DNA from: Sunxiuqinia indica
GTDB taxonomy: Bacteria; Bacteroidota; Bacteroidia; Bacteroidales; Prolixibacteraceae
Direction: 5' to 3'
Assembly (NCBI RefSeq): GCF_009847015.1
Contig: NZ_WVEM01000015.1
Span: 1 to 64,000, forward strand
Length of the DNA stretch: 64,000 nt
How positions within the stretch are numbered: position 1 is the stretch's first letter; each line of letters starts with the position of its first letter. The position numbers and the translations under genes are program-made. Positions 17,355 to 24,405 of the stretch are shown here, piece after piece. Under the pieces are notes generated by a model. It was not told the origin of the DNA. It saw only the letters and a list, made by a program, of their open reading frames with translations, and searched no databases.

Positions 17355-17446
17355 AAAGAATACAGCAGAGGCCGGTTCTTGCATAAGCATATTCCACAGC
17401 CCGTGGAACTGAAAGATGTGCATGTCGCTCTTCTGCTGTTTCTCTA
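17355..17446 (-). ncRNA. Candidate IS110 bridge-RNA loop (copy A)
   Basis: The outer stem ACAGCAGA (17362-17369) pairs with TCTGCTGT (17432-17439). The inner stem-loop TTCCAC (17392-17397) pairs with GTGGAA (17403-17408). Between them are two unpaired strands of about 22 bases each. This stem, large internal loop, stem-loop shape is that of the target- or donor-binding loops of IS110 bridge RNAs, and it lies upstream of the transposase, read on the minus strand. A TATTTTTG box occurs upstream on the minus strand at about 17475-17482. A second looser fold (ATCCATG pairing with CATGAGGAT) lies between it and the transposase and could be the other loop. Guide pairing with flanks was not demonstrated. 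Confidence 0.5.
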
Positions 17447-17590
17447 TATATCAGCAATTTAACTAATCTTTCTTCAAAAATACGAACAGGCAAAGGATAA
17501 GGCAGGTATAATCTTGCTATACATACACAGGCTTCTCTGTTGCAGGTTTATGTTCGATACTCTCCCTTAACTTTTATCATGACGAAGAAG

Positions 17591-17688
17591 CAAGCAAGAC
17601 AGCAGAGGCAGATTCTTGCAGATAAACATACTCCACTGCGGTGGAGCTAAAAGATGTGTTTGATGCTCTTCTGCTGTTTCTTGCTTTA
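17591..17688 (-). ncRNA. Second copy of the stem/internal-loop structure (copy B)
   Basis: About 80 percent identical by eye to copy A. The outer stem ACAGCAGA (17599-17606) pairs with TCTGCTGT (17670-17677), with a further GCAAG/CTTGC extension. The inner stem CTCCAC (17631-17636) pairs with GTGGAG (17641-17646). Relative to copy A the first inner pair changes from T-A to C-G on both sides, a compensatory change that supports base pairing. Most other differences fall in the unpaired strands. It may be the end of a second, lost IS110 copy or a second guide loop. Confidence 0.45.
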
Positions 17689-17786
17689 CGTTCTAAATAC
17701 ATGATTTTGTAAAAGTATGAGTTTATGTTTTGGTCTTACCAAAACTCCCTTTTCATCCCGTTGGTCTCAATTCAAAATGGCAGAAA

Positions 17787-18140
17787 ATGAAAAACAGGTA
17801 CAAAACCGGCCGGCCTAACAAAAAACTAGGTGAAAAGAAATCGTACCGGGTCAGTGTTAAGATGGCCACTGCCGAGTACTACTCACTAAAAGCCAAAGCC
17901 AGAGAAGCAGGAATAAACAGGAGCGAGTTCATCAGGAAGAGCATCCAGAAAAGTGTCATTAAACAACGTTTATCAACGGAAATACTTGATTTGGTGCGAA
18001 AGCTATGTGGAATGGCCAATAACCTGAACCAGATTGCACGAAAAGCTAATGCAGTGGGATACGCGGATGCCAGGAGTGAATACCTTTTTCTTGCCGGTAA
18101 GATCGATAACCTTTTAGAACAGATCCGCAATGATGGCTAA
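17787..18140 (+). CDS. MobC-like mobilization protein (module 2)
   Basis: ATG 17787 is preferred over the upstream in-frame ATG at 17730 because homologous proteins begin with a short basic tail (MKNRYKTGRPNKKLGEKK) before the ribbon-helix-helix-like part. From there it has about 117 residues. The pattern YRVSVKMATAEYYSLKAKA, then INRSEFIRKS, then LCGMANNLNQIARKAN is characteristic of MobC-family relaxosome proteins. The end overlaps the relaxase start by 8-11 bases, so the two are translationally coupled. Confidence 0.85.
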   Translation: MKNRYKTGRPNKKLGEKKSYRVSVKMATAEYYSLKAKAREAGINRSEFIRKSIQKSVIKQRLSTEILDLVRKLCGMANNLNQIARKANAVGYADARSEYLFLAGKIDNLLEQIRNDG

Positions 18141-19035
18141 GATTGTAAAAGGACAGGATTTTAGGGGAGTCGTTAATTATGTACTTGATAAGGAGAAAGG
18201 CACCCAGCTATTGGAGAGCCAGGGAGTGAGGCTCAAAGACCGGGAGTCCATCATTCAAAGTTTCGCTTTCCAGTCTGAAATGAATCCCCGGATCAAGAAA
18301 CCAGTTGGTCATATTTCTTTGGACTTTTCGGCAAAAGACAAACAAAAACTTGATAACAGGCTCATGGTGGAGGTTTCCCGGGAATATATGCAGAGGATGG
18401 GAATTGAGAATACCCAATACATAGTTGCCCGTCACTACGATAAGGAACATCCACATGTCCATCTTATTTTCAACAGAGTTGACAATACTGGAAGAACAAT
18501 TTCCGACCGGAATGACCGCTACCGAAGTGAAAAGATCTGCAAAGAACTGACCACAAAATATGGATTATACTTTGCCAAAGGGAAGGAAAATGTTAAGGTT
18601 CAGCGGCTCAAAGAACCGGACAAAACCAAGTATGAAATTTATGAAGCTTTAAAGAATCTTATTCCCCAATGCCAAAACTGGGATCATGTCATTGGAAGAC
18701 TCAAAGAACAAAATATAACGGTTGATTTTAAGTTCAGGGGCAAAACCAGCGAGATACAGGGAGTGAGCTTTATTAAAAATGGTTATTCTTTTAATGGATC
18801 AAAGGTCGATAGGCAGTTCAGCTATTCGAAAATTACCTTTCAAATGAAACAGAATCTTGCTCAACAAATGAAACTAGATCATAAAGCCCACGCCCAAATA
18901 TCGGATAGAATGGTTGCTGGAAACTTTTTGGCCAGTCTCATTTACAAAATGGGGAAATACGCTGATGAAAGAAAACAATGGGATAAAAAACATGCAATCC
19001 CAAAAATCAAAAGAAGAAAGGGGCTAAGGAGATAA
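18133..19035 (+). CDS. MobA/VirD2-family relaxase (module 2)
   Basis: A relaxase of about 300 residues (two adjacent ATG codons at 18130 and 18133; either could serve). It has the intact metal motif RHYDKEHPHVHL (histidines at 102, 107, 109 and 111 counted from 18130), FNRVD after it, and an N-terminal VVNYVLD tyrosine as candidate nucleophile. It is of the type found in Bacteroidota mobilizable elements. The spacing of the catalytic histidines is the same as in module 1, but the rest is strongly diverged and the base composition is closer to the host's. It would nick a separate oriT upstream of 17787. Confidence 0.9.
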   Translation: MAKIVKGQDFRGVVNYVLDKEKGTQLLESQGVRLKDRESIIQSFAFQSEMNPRIKKPVGHISLDFSAKDKQKLDNRLMVEVSREYMQRMGIENTQYIVARHYDKEHPHVHLIFNRVDNTGRTISDRNDRYRSEKICKELTTKYGLYFAKGKENVKVQRLKEPDKTKYEIYEALKNLIPQCQNWDHVIGRLKEQNITVDFKFRGKTSEIQGVSFIKNGYSFNGSKVDRQFSYSKITFQMKQNLAQQMKLDHKAHAQISDRMVAGNFLASLIYKMGKYADERKQWDKKHAIPKIKRRKGLRR

Positions 19036-19076
19036 CCAGCGAGCAACAGAAAATCATAATAGAAAAATACGTAGTC

Positions 19077-19700
19077 ATGAAAAACAATGCCATTATTAGC
19101 GAAATGTTCGAGGAGATCAAATCCCGGCTTGTAGCAATTGAAACGAAACTTAATGGCCAGGAGGACAGGCCAAAAGTGATCGATGAAGAAAGAAGGCTCA
19201 GAAATAACAGGACAGCCATTGCATCTGTATTAAAGCAGATTTCCACCTATCTTTCAACCATTCACTTGGAAGCTACTGGAATTCCCGAGAAAATACAGGA
19301 ATCTCAACAAAAAGTCCTTTCCAGCTTGGAACAAGTTCAGGCAATCGTTACTAAACAAGAAAAAGATAGCACAATTCACCATCGTCATGTCATTGACCTC
19401 AAGTCTTCTAAAGTAGTTCTGGCGTTTATTGTATTGGGGTTTGTTTTGCTTGGGTCATTTGTAGGCAATGTTTACCAGTATAGAATGAATAGCCAGATGG
19501 GTGATAATGACTTAATGTTCCGTTATATCAAAGTCCATGATGGGATTAATTCGAAAGACCTTTCAAAATTGGAGGATATCTTTAATTACCATCGCGATAA
19601 AAATCTGATCAAAAAGATTAGGGGAGAGGTTGAAGAATTTGAAATGAAAGTGAGGAAACGAGCTGAGTATATTGAAAAAAAGAGGTTGAATGAAAACTAA
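19077..19700 (+). CDS. Coiled-coil single-pass membrane protein (mob module 2)
   Basis: A protein of 207 residues. A helical N-terminal half with many Glu/Lys/Gln (coiled-coil-like) is followed by one membrane helix at about 113-133 (VVLAFIVLGFVLLGSFVG) and a C-terminal charged helical tail. Its position after a relaxase and its overall layout mirror the 144-residue protein of module 1. No named family is recognized. A role in relaxosome-membrane contact is inferred from context only. Confidence 0.65.
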   Translation: MKNNAIISEMFEEIKSRLVAIETKLNGQEDRPKVIDEERRLRNNRTAIASVLKQISTYLSTIHLEATGIPEKIQESQQKVLSSLEQVQAIVTKQEKDSTIHHRHVIDLKSSKVVLAFIVLGFVLLGSFVGNVYQYRMNSQMGDNDLMFRYIKVHDGINSKDLSKLEDIFNYHRDKNLIKKIRGEVEEFEMKVRKRAEYIEKKRLNEN

Positions 19701-19821
19701 TAATTAAAATTACAGAGATAGTCAATTTTATATAGAATGTTTTCTGAAAACAACAATATTTGATTAATATGTTGTTTCTAAACAACAAAATGAGTAAGTA
19801 CTTTGATGTACATATTCTCAC

Positions 19822-21072
19822 TTATCCACTTGCTTTTTGTTGGTTAGGCTTTTGCACTGAAAGTTTTGACTTTAGCGCTTCCATATCATCCGACAATTTG
19901 GAATCTACAATCCGGGCATAAATTTGTGTTGTTTTAATTGAAGTGTGCCCGAGCATTTTTGAAACAGATTCAATTGGAACACCATTGCTCAAAGTAACTG
20001 TCGTTGCAAAAGTATGACGGGCCAAATGATAGGTCAGGTATTTAGGAATGTTGCAAAAGTCGGCCACTTCTTTTAAATAGCTGTTTAGTTTTTGGTTTGA
20101 AATAACAGGGAAAATAGTCCCATTGAATTTTGATCGGGGATTGTCAATGTATTTTTGAATAAGTTCCCATGCCTTTGGGAGTACCGGAATTCTCATAGAA
20201 ACACCGGTTTTCTGCCGGCTCGAGATGATCCAATGATTTCCGTCGGTCCCCAAATGAATATCTTCAGGTTTTAGTTGAACTGTGTCAATATAAGCGAGAC
20301 CTGTGTAGCAGCTAAACACAAATAAGTCTTTTGCGAGTACAAGTCGTGGAAGCTTAAATTCTGCTTCTTCGATTCTTAAAAGTTCATCAGCTTCTAGGTA
20401 GCCCCGTTCGACCTTCTTGAATCTGATTTGATAATTTCTGAATGGATCAGTTTTAATCCAGTCGAGCTTGAGGGAAAGCTTGACAACAACCCGAAAGCGT
20501 TCGATGTGCTTCATTACGCCGTTGTTTTGAAGGGGCTTTTGATGATCGGTGGGTTTTCTTGTTCGTAGAAAATGGTCAAAATCTGTGATCAGTTTATAGT
20601 TGATTTTTCTCAAGAGGATATTTTCAGTTTTATATTGAGATAACAGAAATTCCTTTACATATTTTTCGGTTGTTGAATAATGATGGAGGGTATTCTTAGA
20701 TATATTTCCTTCTGATATCTTCCTATGGTAATCAAATGCATCCTGGATGGTATTGCCAGCTTCTTCAATACCTAAAAATTGATTTTTAACCATGGTTGCG
20801 GTGGGTAATTCTCCTTCAACCAGAAGCTCCCGGTAAATATTATTCAGCCTAGTTCTAACCTTCTCCAAAAACTGGTTCAGTTCCTTGTTTTTCTTTTTTC
20901 TGCCATTAGCTTTTTCGGCGACAGGATTCCAGTCGCTAGGTTCGACTCGTTGCTTCAGTGAAATTTCTGACCTCGAACCATTAATTGTAATTCGGGCATA
21001 AATGATTTGATTGTTTTTGTCGTTGTTTGATCTTGTTACGAACTGTATACCAAATGATTGTGTCGATTCCAT
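19822..21072 (-). CDS. Tyrosine recombinase (integrase) of the mobile region
   Basis: A site-specific integrase of 416 residues: an N-terminal arm-binding domain (about 1-100), a SAM-like core-binding domain (about 108-205) and a catalytic domain (about 225-400). Visible catalytic residues are K288 (RQKTG), H349 and R352 (HLARHTFAT), H376 (LGHTSIKTT) and nucleophile Y385 (QIYAR). The position of the first catalytic arginine holds alanine (YTGLAYID, A260). The TGLAY form is common in Bacteroidota integrases, which resemble IntDOT-type enzymes in lacking this arginine. It is convergent with the mob genes and closest to the right boundary, as expected for the gene acting on attR. Confidence 0.93.
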   Translation of the reverse strand: MESTQSFGIQFVTRSNNDKNNQIIYARITINGSRSEISLKQRVEPSDWNPVAEKANGRKKKNKELNQFLEKVRTRLNNIYRELLVEGELPTATMVKNQFLGIEEAGNTIQDAFDYHRKISEGNISKNTLHHYSTTEKYVKEFLLSQYKTENILLRKINYKLITDFDHFLRTRKPTDHQKPLQNNGVMKHIERFRVVVKLSLKLDWIKTDPFRNYQIRFKKVERGYLEADELLRIEEAEFKLPRLVLAKDLFVFSCYTGLAYIDTVQLKPEDIHLGTDGNHWIISSRQKTGVSMRIPVLPKAWELIQKYIDNPRSKFNGTIFPVISNQKLNSYLKEVADFCNIPKYLTYHLARHTFATTVTLSNGVPIESVSKMLGHTSIKTTQIYARIVDSKLSDDMEALKSKLSVQKPNQQKASG

Positions 21073-21232
21073 GTCAATTCAATTTGACCTCTTTTTGTTT
21101 AAAATGTCATTTCCTAGTCGTTTACTCACTCCAACTTCTTAAAACATGATCCAAAATGGTTCATTTTAGGGGTATTAAAAGTAGAGTTTGAAAAACGTAT
21201 AAGTCAGTATTTCAAATTATTACAGCGATGCT

Positions 21233-21278
21233 GGTGAGTAAATATAACATAAATAAATCACTCACCGGATCACTCACG
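21233..21278. promoter_or_regulatory. GTGAGT/ACTCAC inverted and direct repeats upstream of the integrase
   Basis: GGTGAGT (21233-21239) is inverted relative to ACTCACC (21260-21266). A further ACTCAC follows at about 21272, and another ACTCAC lies at about 21124. Several short sites in both orientations in front of an integrase gene are the usual layout of arm-type binding sites or of an integrase operator. They mark the likely right end of the element. Confidence 0.4.
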
Positions 21279-21310
21279 AGAACATTGAATTTGATTGGAT
21301 TATTTTGGTG

Positions 21311-21357
21311 TAAGAAAAAAATTAAAAATCCAATAAACATTTGATTTACTGGATTTT
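21311..21357 (-). terminator. Terminator of tRNA-Val
   Basis: On the minus strand the 13-bp stem AAAATCCAGTAAA pairs with TTTATTGGATTTT (one G-T pair, 7-base loop) and is followed by a T-rich run (21312-21323 as A on the + strand). It sits 26 bases after the tRNA 3' end, which shows that the tRNA unit is intact and that the mobile region ends to its left. Confidence 0.75.
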
Positions 21358-21382
21358 AGTTCGATTTGAAGTTTGCCCAAAG

Positions 21383-21457
21383 TGGGTTGTACTGGATTCG
21401 AACCAGTGACCCCTACCCTGTCAAGGTAATGCTCTAAACCAACTGAGCTAACAACCC
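21383..21457 (-). tRNA. tRNA-Val (anticodon GAC)
   Basis: 75 bases on the minus strand. The 7-bp acceptor stem GGGTTGT pairs with ACAACCC with discriminator A. D-arm GCTC/GAGC. The anticodon stem-loop has loop TTGACAG giving anticodon GAC (valine, codons GUC/GUU). T-arm ACTGG-TTCGAAT-CCAGT. CCA is not encoded. The mobile region ends shortly downstream of its 3' end. Confidence 0.97.
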
Positions 21458-21467
21458 GTTTGAGCCA

Positions 21468-21475
21468 CAAAAATA
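21468..21475 (-). promoter_or_regulatory. -7 promoter box of tRNA-Val
   Basis: On the minus strand TATTTTTG matches the Bacteroidota -7 consensus TAnnTTTG and lies 11 bases upstream of the mature tRNA 5' end. The -33 element is weak. Confidence 0.5.
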
Positions 21476-21622
21476 GAAAAAATATGATTCGGTGATCATT
21501 TTTTACTTGAATTGCGGGTGATTCTTACTACTTTTTGTTACTGATTGAATGGTATCGTTATGAATCAAGCCTTTTTATATCTTTGTTAGATTATAAATTT
21601 GATGGTGGATGGTCATTAGTCT

Positions 21623-24190
21623 ATGATACAACAACGAGCAATAAAATATATTCTTCTTTTATTTTCATTCTGTATAACATTTCAAGTTGGAAAAGCAGCT
21701 GAAGATGTTGTTTTTAAGCATTATGATGAAAGTATATTTGTGGTTTCCAATTTTTCAGGAATTGATGCTACAACACGAGAAAATAAAACCGTATCAGAGT
21801 TGCTTGATGCCAATGTTGGAGGCTTTCGGTTTTATTTGGAATGGGATCGGCAGAAAAGTCAGTTGATGTTGCGTGATGCTTATGGGAGATATCAACCTTT
21901 GCAGGACCCGTTGGTTGTTATTCGTAAAGCACTTGAAAATGAGCCGGATAAAATTCTGACCTTATTTCTCGATTTTAACGTTAATGCGAACGAGTTAACA
22001 ACGATTATAGGAGAGACCGGTATTCTGCCTTATCTCTATGTGCATGAGGAGGAAAATGAATGGCCGACCTTGAAAAACATGGTAGAGACCGGGAAACGAA
22101 TTGTTATTTTTACGATGCAACAACACCGAAACAGTCCCGAGTGGTTGCACTATGTTTGGGATTATGCGGTTGAACCTTATTTTTCAATTTTGGAAGCTCC
22201 GGATTTTGCCGGTGAGTTTTTAAAAGGAGATGCTAAAAACAGCTTATTGATTTATAACGACTATAACTTCCCCAAAAGAGCCGGTCAGCCAGATGAATCA
22301 TTTTTCAATACAACTCAGAACCCATACTTGATTGAGCATATTAAGAGTGTTTGGAAAAGTACCGGAAAGACTCCGAATTTTATTATGCTTGATCGCTATC
22401 AAGACTGGATTTTGCAGGTGCTATATCAACTTCGAGATTTCAAAACAATAAAAGGAACGGTTACGTTTAATGCACAACCTTTAAATTACGTGAGTTGGGC
22501 AGGGACAAATAGTCTTAGCTTTGGCAACTATAGTTTTCCTGTAGGGCCGGGAGAAACACTGGTTTTAACTCCTAAAAGCCCGGGATATCAGTTTAAGCCG
22601 GAATCGGTTGTTTTTGAAGAGCCCGAACAAAACAAACAGCAACATTTTGTTGCAATACCATTGGAAATTACGGAAGGGCTGGAGGCCTATTACAGTTTTG
22701 AGAACGGCTCAATGGACTATAGTATCAACAGCTTTAATGGGAAAGATGTTGATATGCAATATCAAGATGATGAGCAACGTGACATGGTCGCAGTTTTTGA
22801 AAAAGACAGCTATATTATTTTACCGAAGGCTGAAGATTTGAAGCTCAGAGATCATGATTTTACGGTTTCAACATGGATAAAAATAAAGGACTATAATGTG
22901 ACTGAGCGTGACATTAGTATTCTCGGAACCAAAGGAAGTTCCTACCAACAATCCATTCACCTTGTGTTGCGAAACCAAAAACCGTATTTCGGATTTTATG
23001 CCAATGACCTGCAGGGAAATACGACAATAGAAGCAGGGCGATGGTATCATTTGGTTTGGCGTTACAACAAACTTACGGGTGAGCAAGCCATTTATGTGGA
23101 TGGTAAACTGGATAGTCGTTCGCTCGGACATCCGTCGTATAAAGGCCGCGAAAATATTTATGTTGGAATGACCGGTTATAGTGCCAGTACGCATATGAAT
23201 GGTCGGATTGACGATTTGGTAATCTGGTCGCGTACTTTGGGTGATGAAGAAATCTGGAGTTTGAGTAAGGATTTGGTTGATTTGGCTCAAAGCAAGAATA
23301 TTTTCCTACGCTACCCGCTATTATCGAAAATCGGTATAATTACTTTGGCGCTATTATTACTGTTGCTGATCTACCTAAAGCTTCCCATGCGTTTGGGACG
23401 AAAAAGCTATCTTCCGAAAGAAAAGCTTAAGGAATTGGAGGATCTACAGAATGACTATCCAGAGCGGAATTACATCCAGCTTTTTGGGGATTTTCGGGTA
23501 GTTGATAAAGAGGGAGATGATGTTACACCTCAGTTTACTCCAAAAATAAAGCAGCTCTTTTTATTGATTCTGGTTTACTCGCAACACCGAAAGAAAGGGA
23601 TTTCAACAAAGGAGCTATCAGAGATTTTGTGGCCGGGAATGAGCTATCAAAATGCAAAGAATAGTAGGGGCGTCACAATCCGGAAGTTGCGGATTATTCT
23701 TGAAAGACTGGATTCTGTTGAGGTTGTTTTTAACGTCGACTGTTGGAATATTCATTTTGGAAATTCGGTTTACTGTGATTATGTAGAATGCTTGAAAATA
23801 TTGAAAGAGAATAAAGAGAAAGAGCCAACATTTTACCCCGATTTTTATAAAATTGTCCGTGCTGGGGAAGTTTTGAAAGATGAGAACCACGATTGGCTTG
23901 ACGACTACAAAGGTTTTGTTGGAAATAATATTGTAGACAATCTACTAAAGTTTATTCACCGATTGGAACTGGAAGTTGATCACGACTTGATTTTAAAACT
24001 GGCAGATCGTATTTTGCTTACCGATCCGATTAATGATCAAGCACTGTCTTATAAGCTTCGAGCATTGGTCGTTCAGAACAACCTCAATACAGCAAAATAT
24101 ACCTATGAGAAGTTCGTAGTGCTTTACGAGAAACTTTATGGTGAACGATTTGAGCTCTCATTTGATGAACTAATTCACACTCGCAATTAA
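21623..24190 (+). CDS. Membrane-spanning regulator: phosphodiesterase-like and LamG sensor, TM helix, SARP-type DNA-binding domain
   Basis: A protein of 855 residues with a signal peptide (1 to about 25). The extracytoplasmic part begins with a region resembling PI-PLC-like TIM-barrels (about 30-260; GGFRFYLEWD, then DPLVVIRKALENEPDKILTL). A LamG/concanavalin-like domain follows (about 350-545; GLEAYYSFENGSMDYSIN, FTVSTWIK, GRWYHLVWRY, GRIDDLVIWSRTL). One membrane helix lies at about 566-588. The cytoplasmic part starts near 615 with a winged-helix domain of the SARP/OmpR type (IQLFGDFRVVDKEG, STKELSEILWPG, NSRGVTIRKLRIIL) and ends in BTAD-like helical repeats. I infer a one-component transcription factor that senses a polymer or lipid outside and binds DNA from the membrane. 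The target genes are unknown; the cytochrome-oxidoreductase pair directly downstream is the obvious candidate. Confidence 0.8.
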   Translation: MIQQRAIKYILLLFSFCITFQVGKAAEDVVFKHYDESIFVVSNFSGIDATTRENKTVSELLDANVGGFRFYLEWDRQKSQLMLRDAYGRYQPLQDPLVVIRKALENEPDKILTLFLDFNVNANELTTIIGETGILPYLYVHEEENEWPTLKNMVETGKRIVIFTMQQHRNSPEWLHYVWDYAVEPYFSILEAPDFAGEFLKGDAKNSLLIYNDYNFPKRAGQPDESFFNTTQNPYLIEHIKSVWKSTGKTPNFIMLDRYQDWILQVLYQLRDFKTIKGTVTFNAQPLNYVSWAGTNSLSFGNYSFPVGPGETLVLTPKSPGYQFKPESVVFEEPEQNKQQHFVAIPLEITEGLEAYYSFENGSMDYSINSFNGKDVDMQYQDDEQRDMVAVFEKDSYIILPKAEDLKLRDHDFTVSTWIKIKDYNVTERDISILGTKGSSYQQSIHLVLRNQKPYFGFYANDLQGNTTIEAGRWYHLVWRYNKLTGEQAIYVDGKLDSRSLGHPSYKGRENIYVGMTGYSASTHMNGRIDDLVIWSRTLGDEEIWSLSKDLVDLAQSKNIFLRYPLLSKIGIITLALLLLLLIYLKLPMRLGRKSYLPKEKLKELEDLQNDYPERNYIQLFGDFRVVDKEGDDVTPQFTPKIKQLFLLILVYSQHRKKGISTKELSEILWPGMSYQNAKNSRGVTIRKLRIILERLDSVEVVFNVDCWNIHFGNSVYCDYVECLKILKENKEKEPTFYPDFYKIVRAGEVLKDENHDWLDDYKGFVGNNIVDNLLKFIHRLELEVDHDLILKLADRILLTDPINDQALSYKLRALVVQNNLNTAKYTYEKFVVLYEKLYGERFELSFDELIHTRN

Positions 24191-24405
24191 CTAAGTATTC
24201 ATCAGGGTTAATTTATTTTATTAATCTTTTATTCGTTTGTTTTTTAGTGCATTATGTATTTTCAGAATTGCTGAAGAGCATAAAATTAACCCGCTTTATA
24301 ACCCGAAAGTAACCTTTGTTTAAGCCGTTGTTAAGGTTTGAGTAACTGGTGTATGCTAGATTCGTTTCGTCTTTATACAGCACACTGTAAATATTTGGAA
24401 ACTTA

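Larger units (their letters stand above)
13832..21310. mobile_element. Composite mobilizable region (two mob modules, IS110, tyrosine integrase)
   Basis: Between the PUL transporter and tRNA-Val lies about 7.5 kb of DNA made only of mobility functions: two mobC-relaxase-membrane-protein modules in the same orientation, an IS110 copy between them, and a convergent tyrosine integrase at the right end. There is no replication gene, no type IV secretion gene and no cargo, so this would be an integrative mobilizable element needing a helper. The first module is visibly more GC-rich than the second, which suggests separate origins. The right limit must lie left of the tRNA-Val terminator (21311); the left limit is a guess based on the nested inverted repeat. 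Confidence 0.65.

Noticed and set aside
16744-17412. 222-codon + strand frame opposite the IS110 transposase
   Set aside because: A shadow of the conserved transposase on the other strand; its sequence has no family signature.
17355-17688. CRISPR array or attC-type cassette sites
   Set aside because: Only two copies, 237 bases apart, with internal pairing and no regular spacers; no cas or integron integrase gene nearby.
21383-21457. tRNA-Val as the attachment site of the mobile region
   Set aside because: The tRNA and its own terminator are intact, and no duplicate of its 3' end was found at the left side.
24311-24338. AACCTT...AAGGTT inverted repeat upstream of the cytochrome fusion as SARP operator
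   Set aside because: Only six bases per arm in AT-rich DNA; SARP proteins usually bind direct repeats, which are not clear here.
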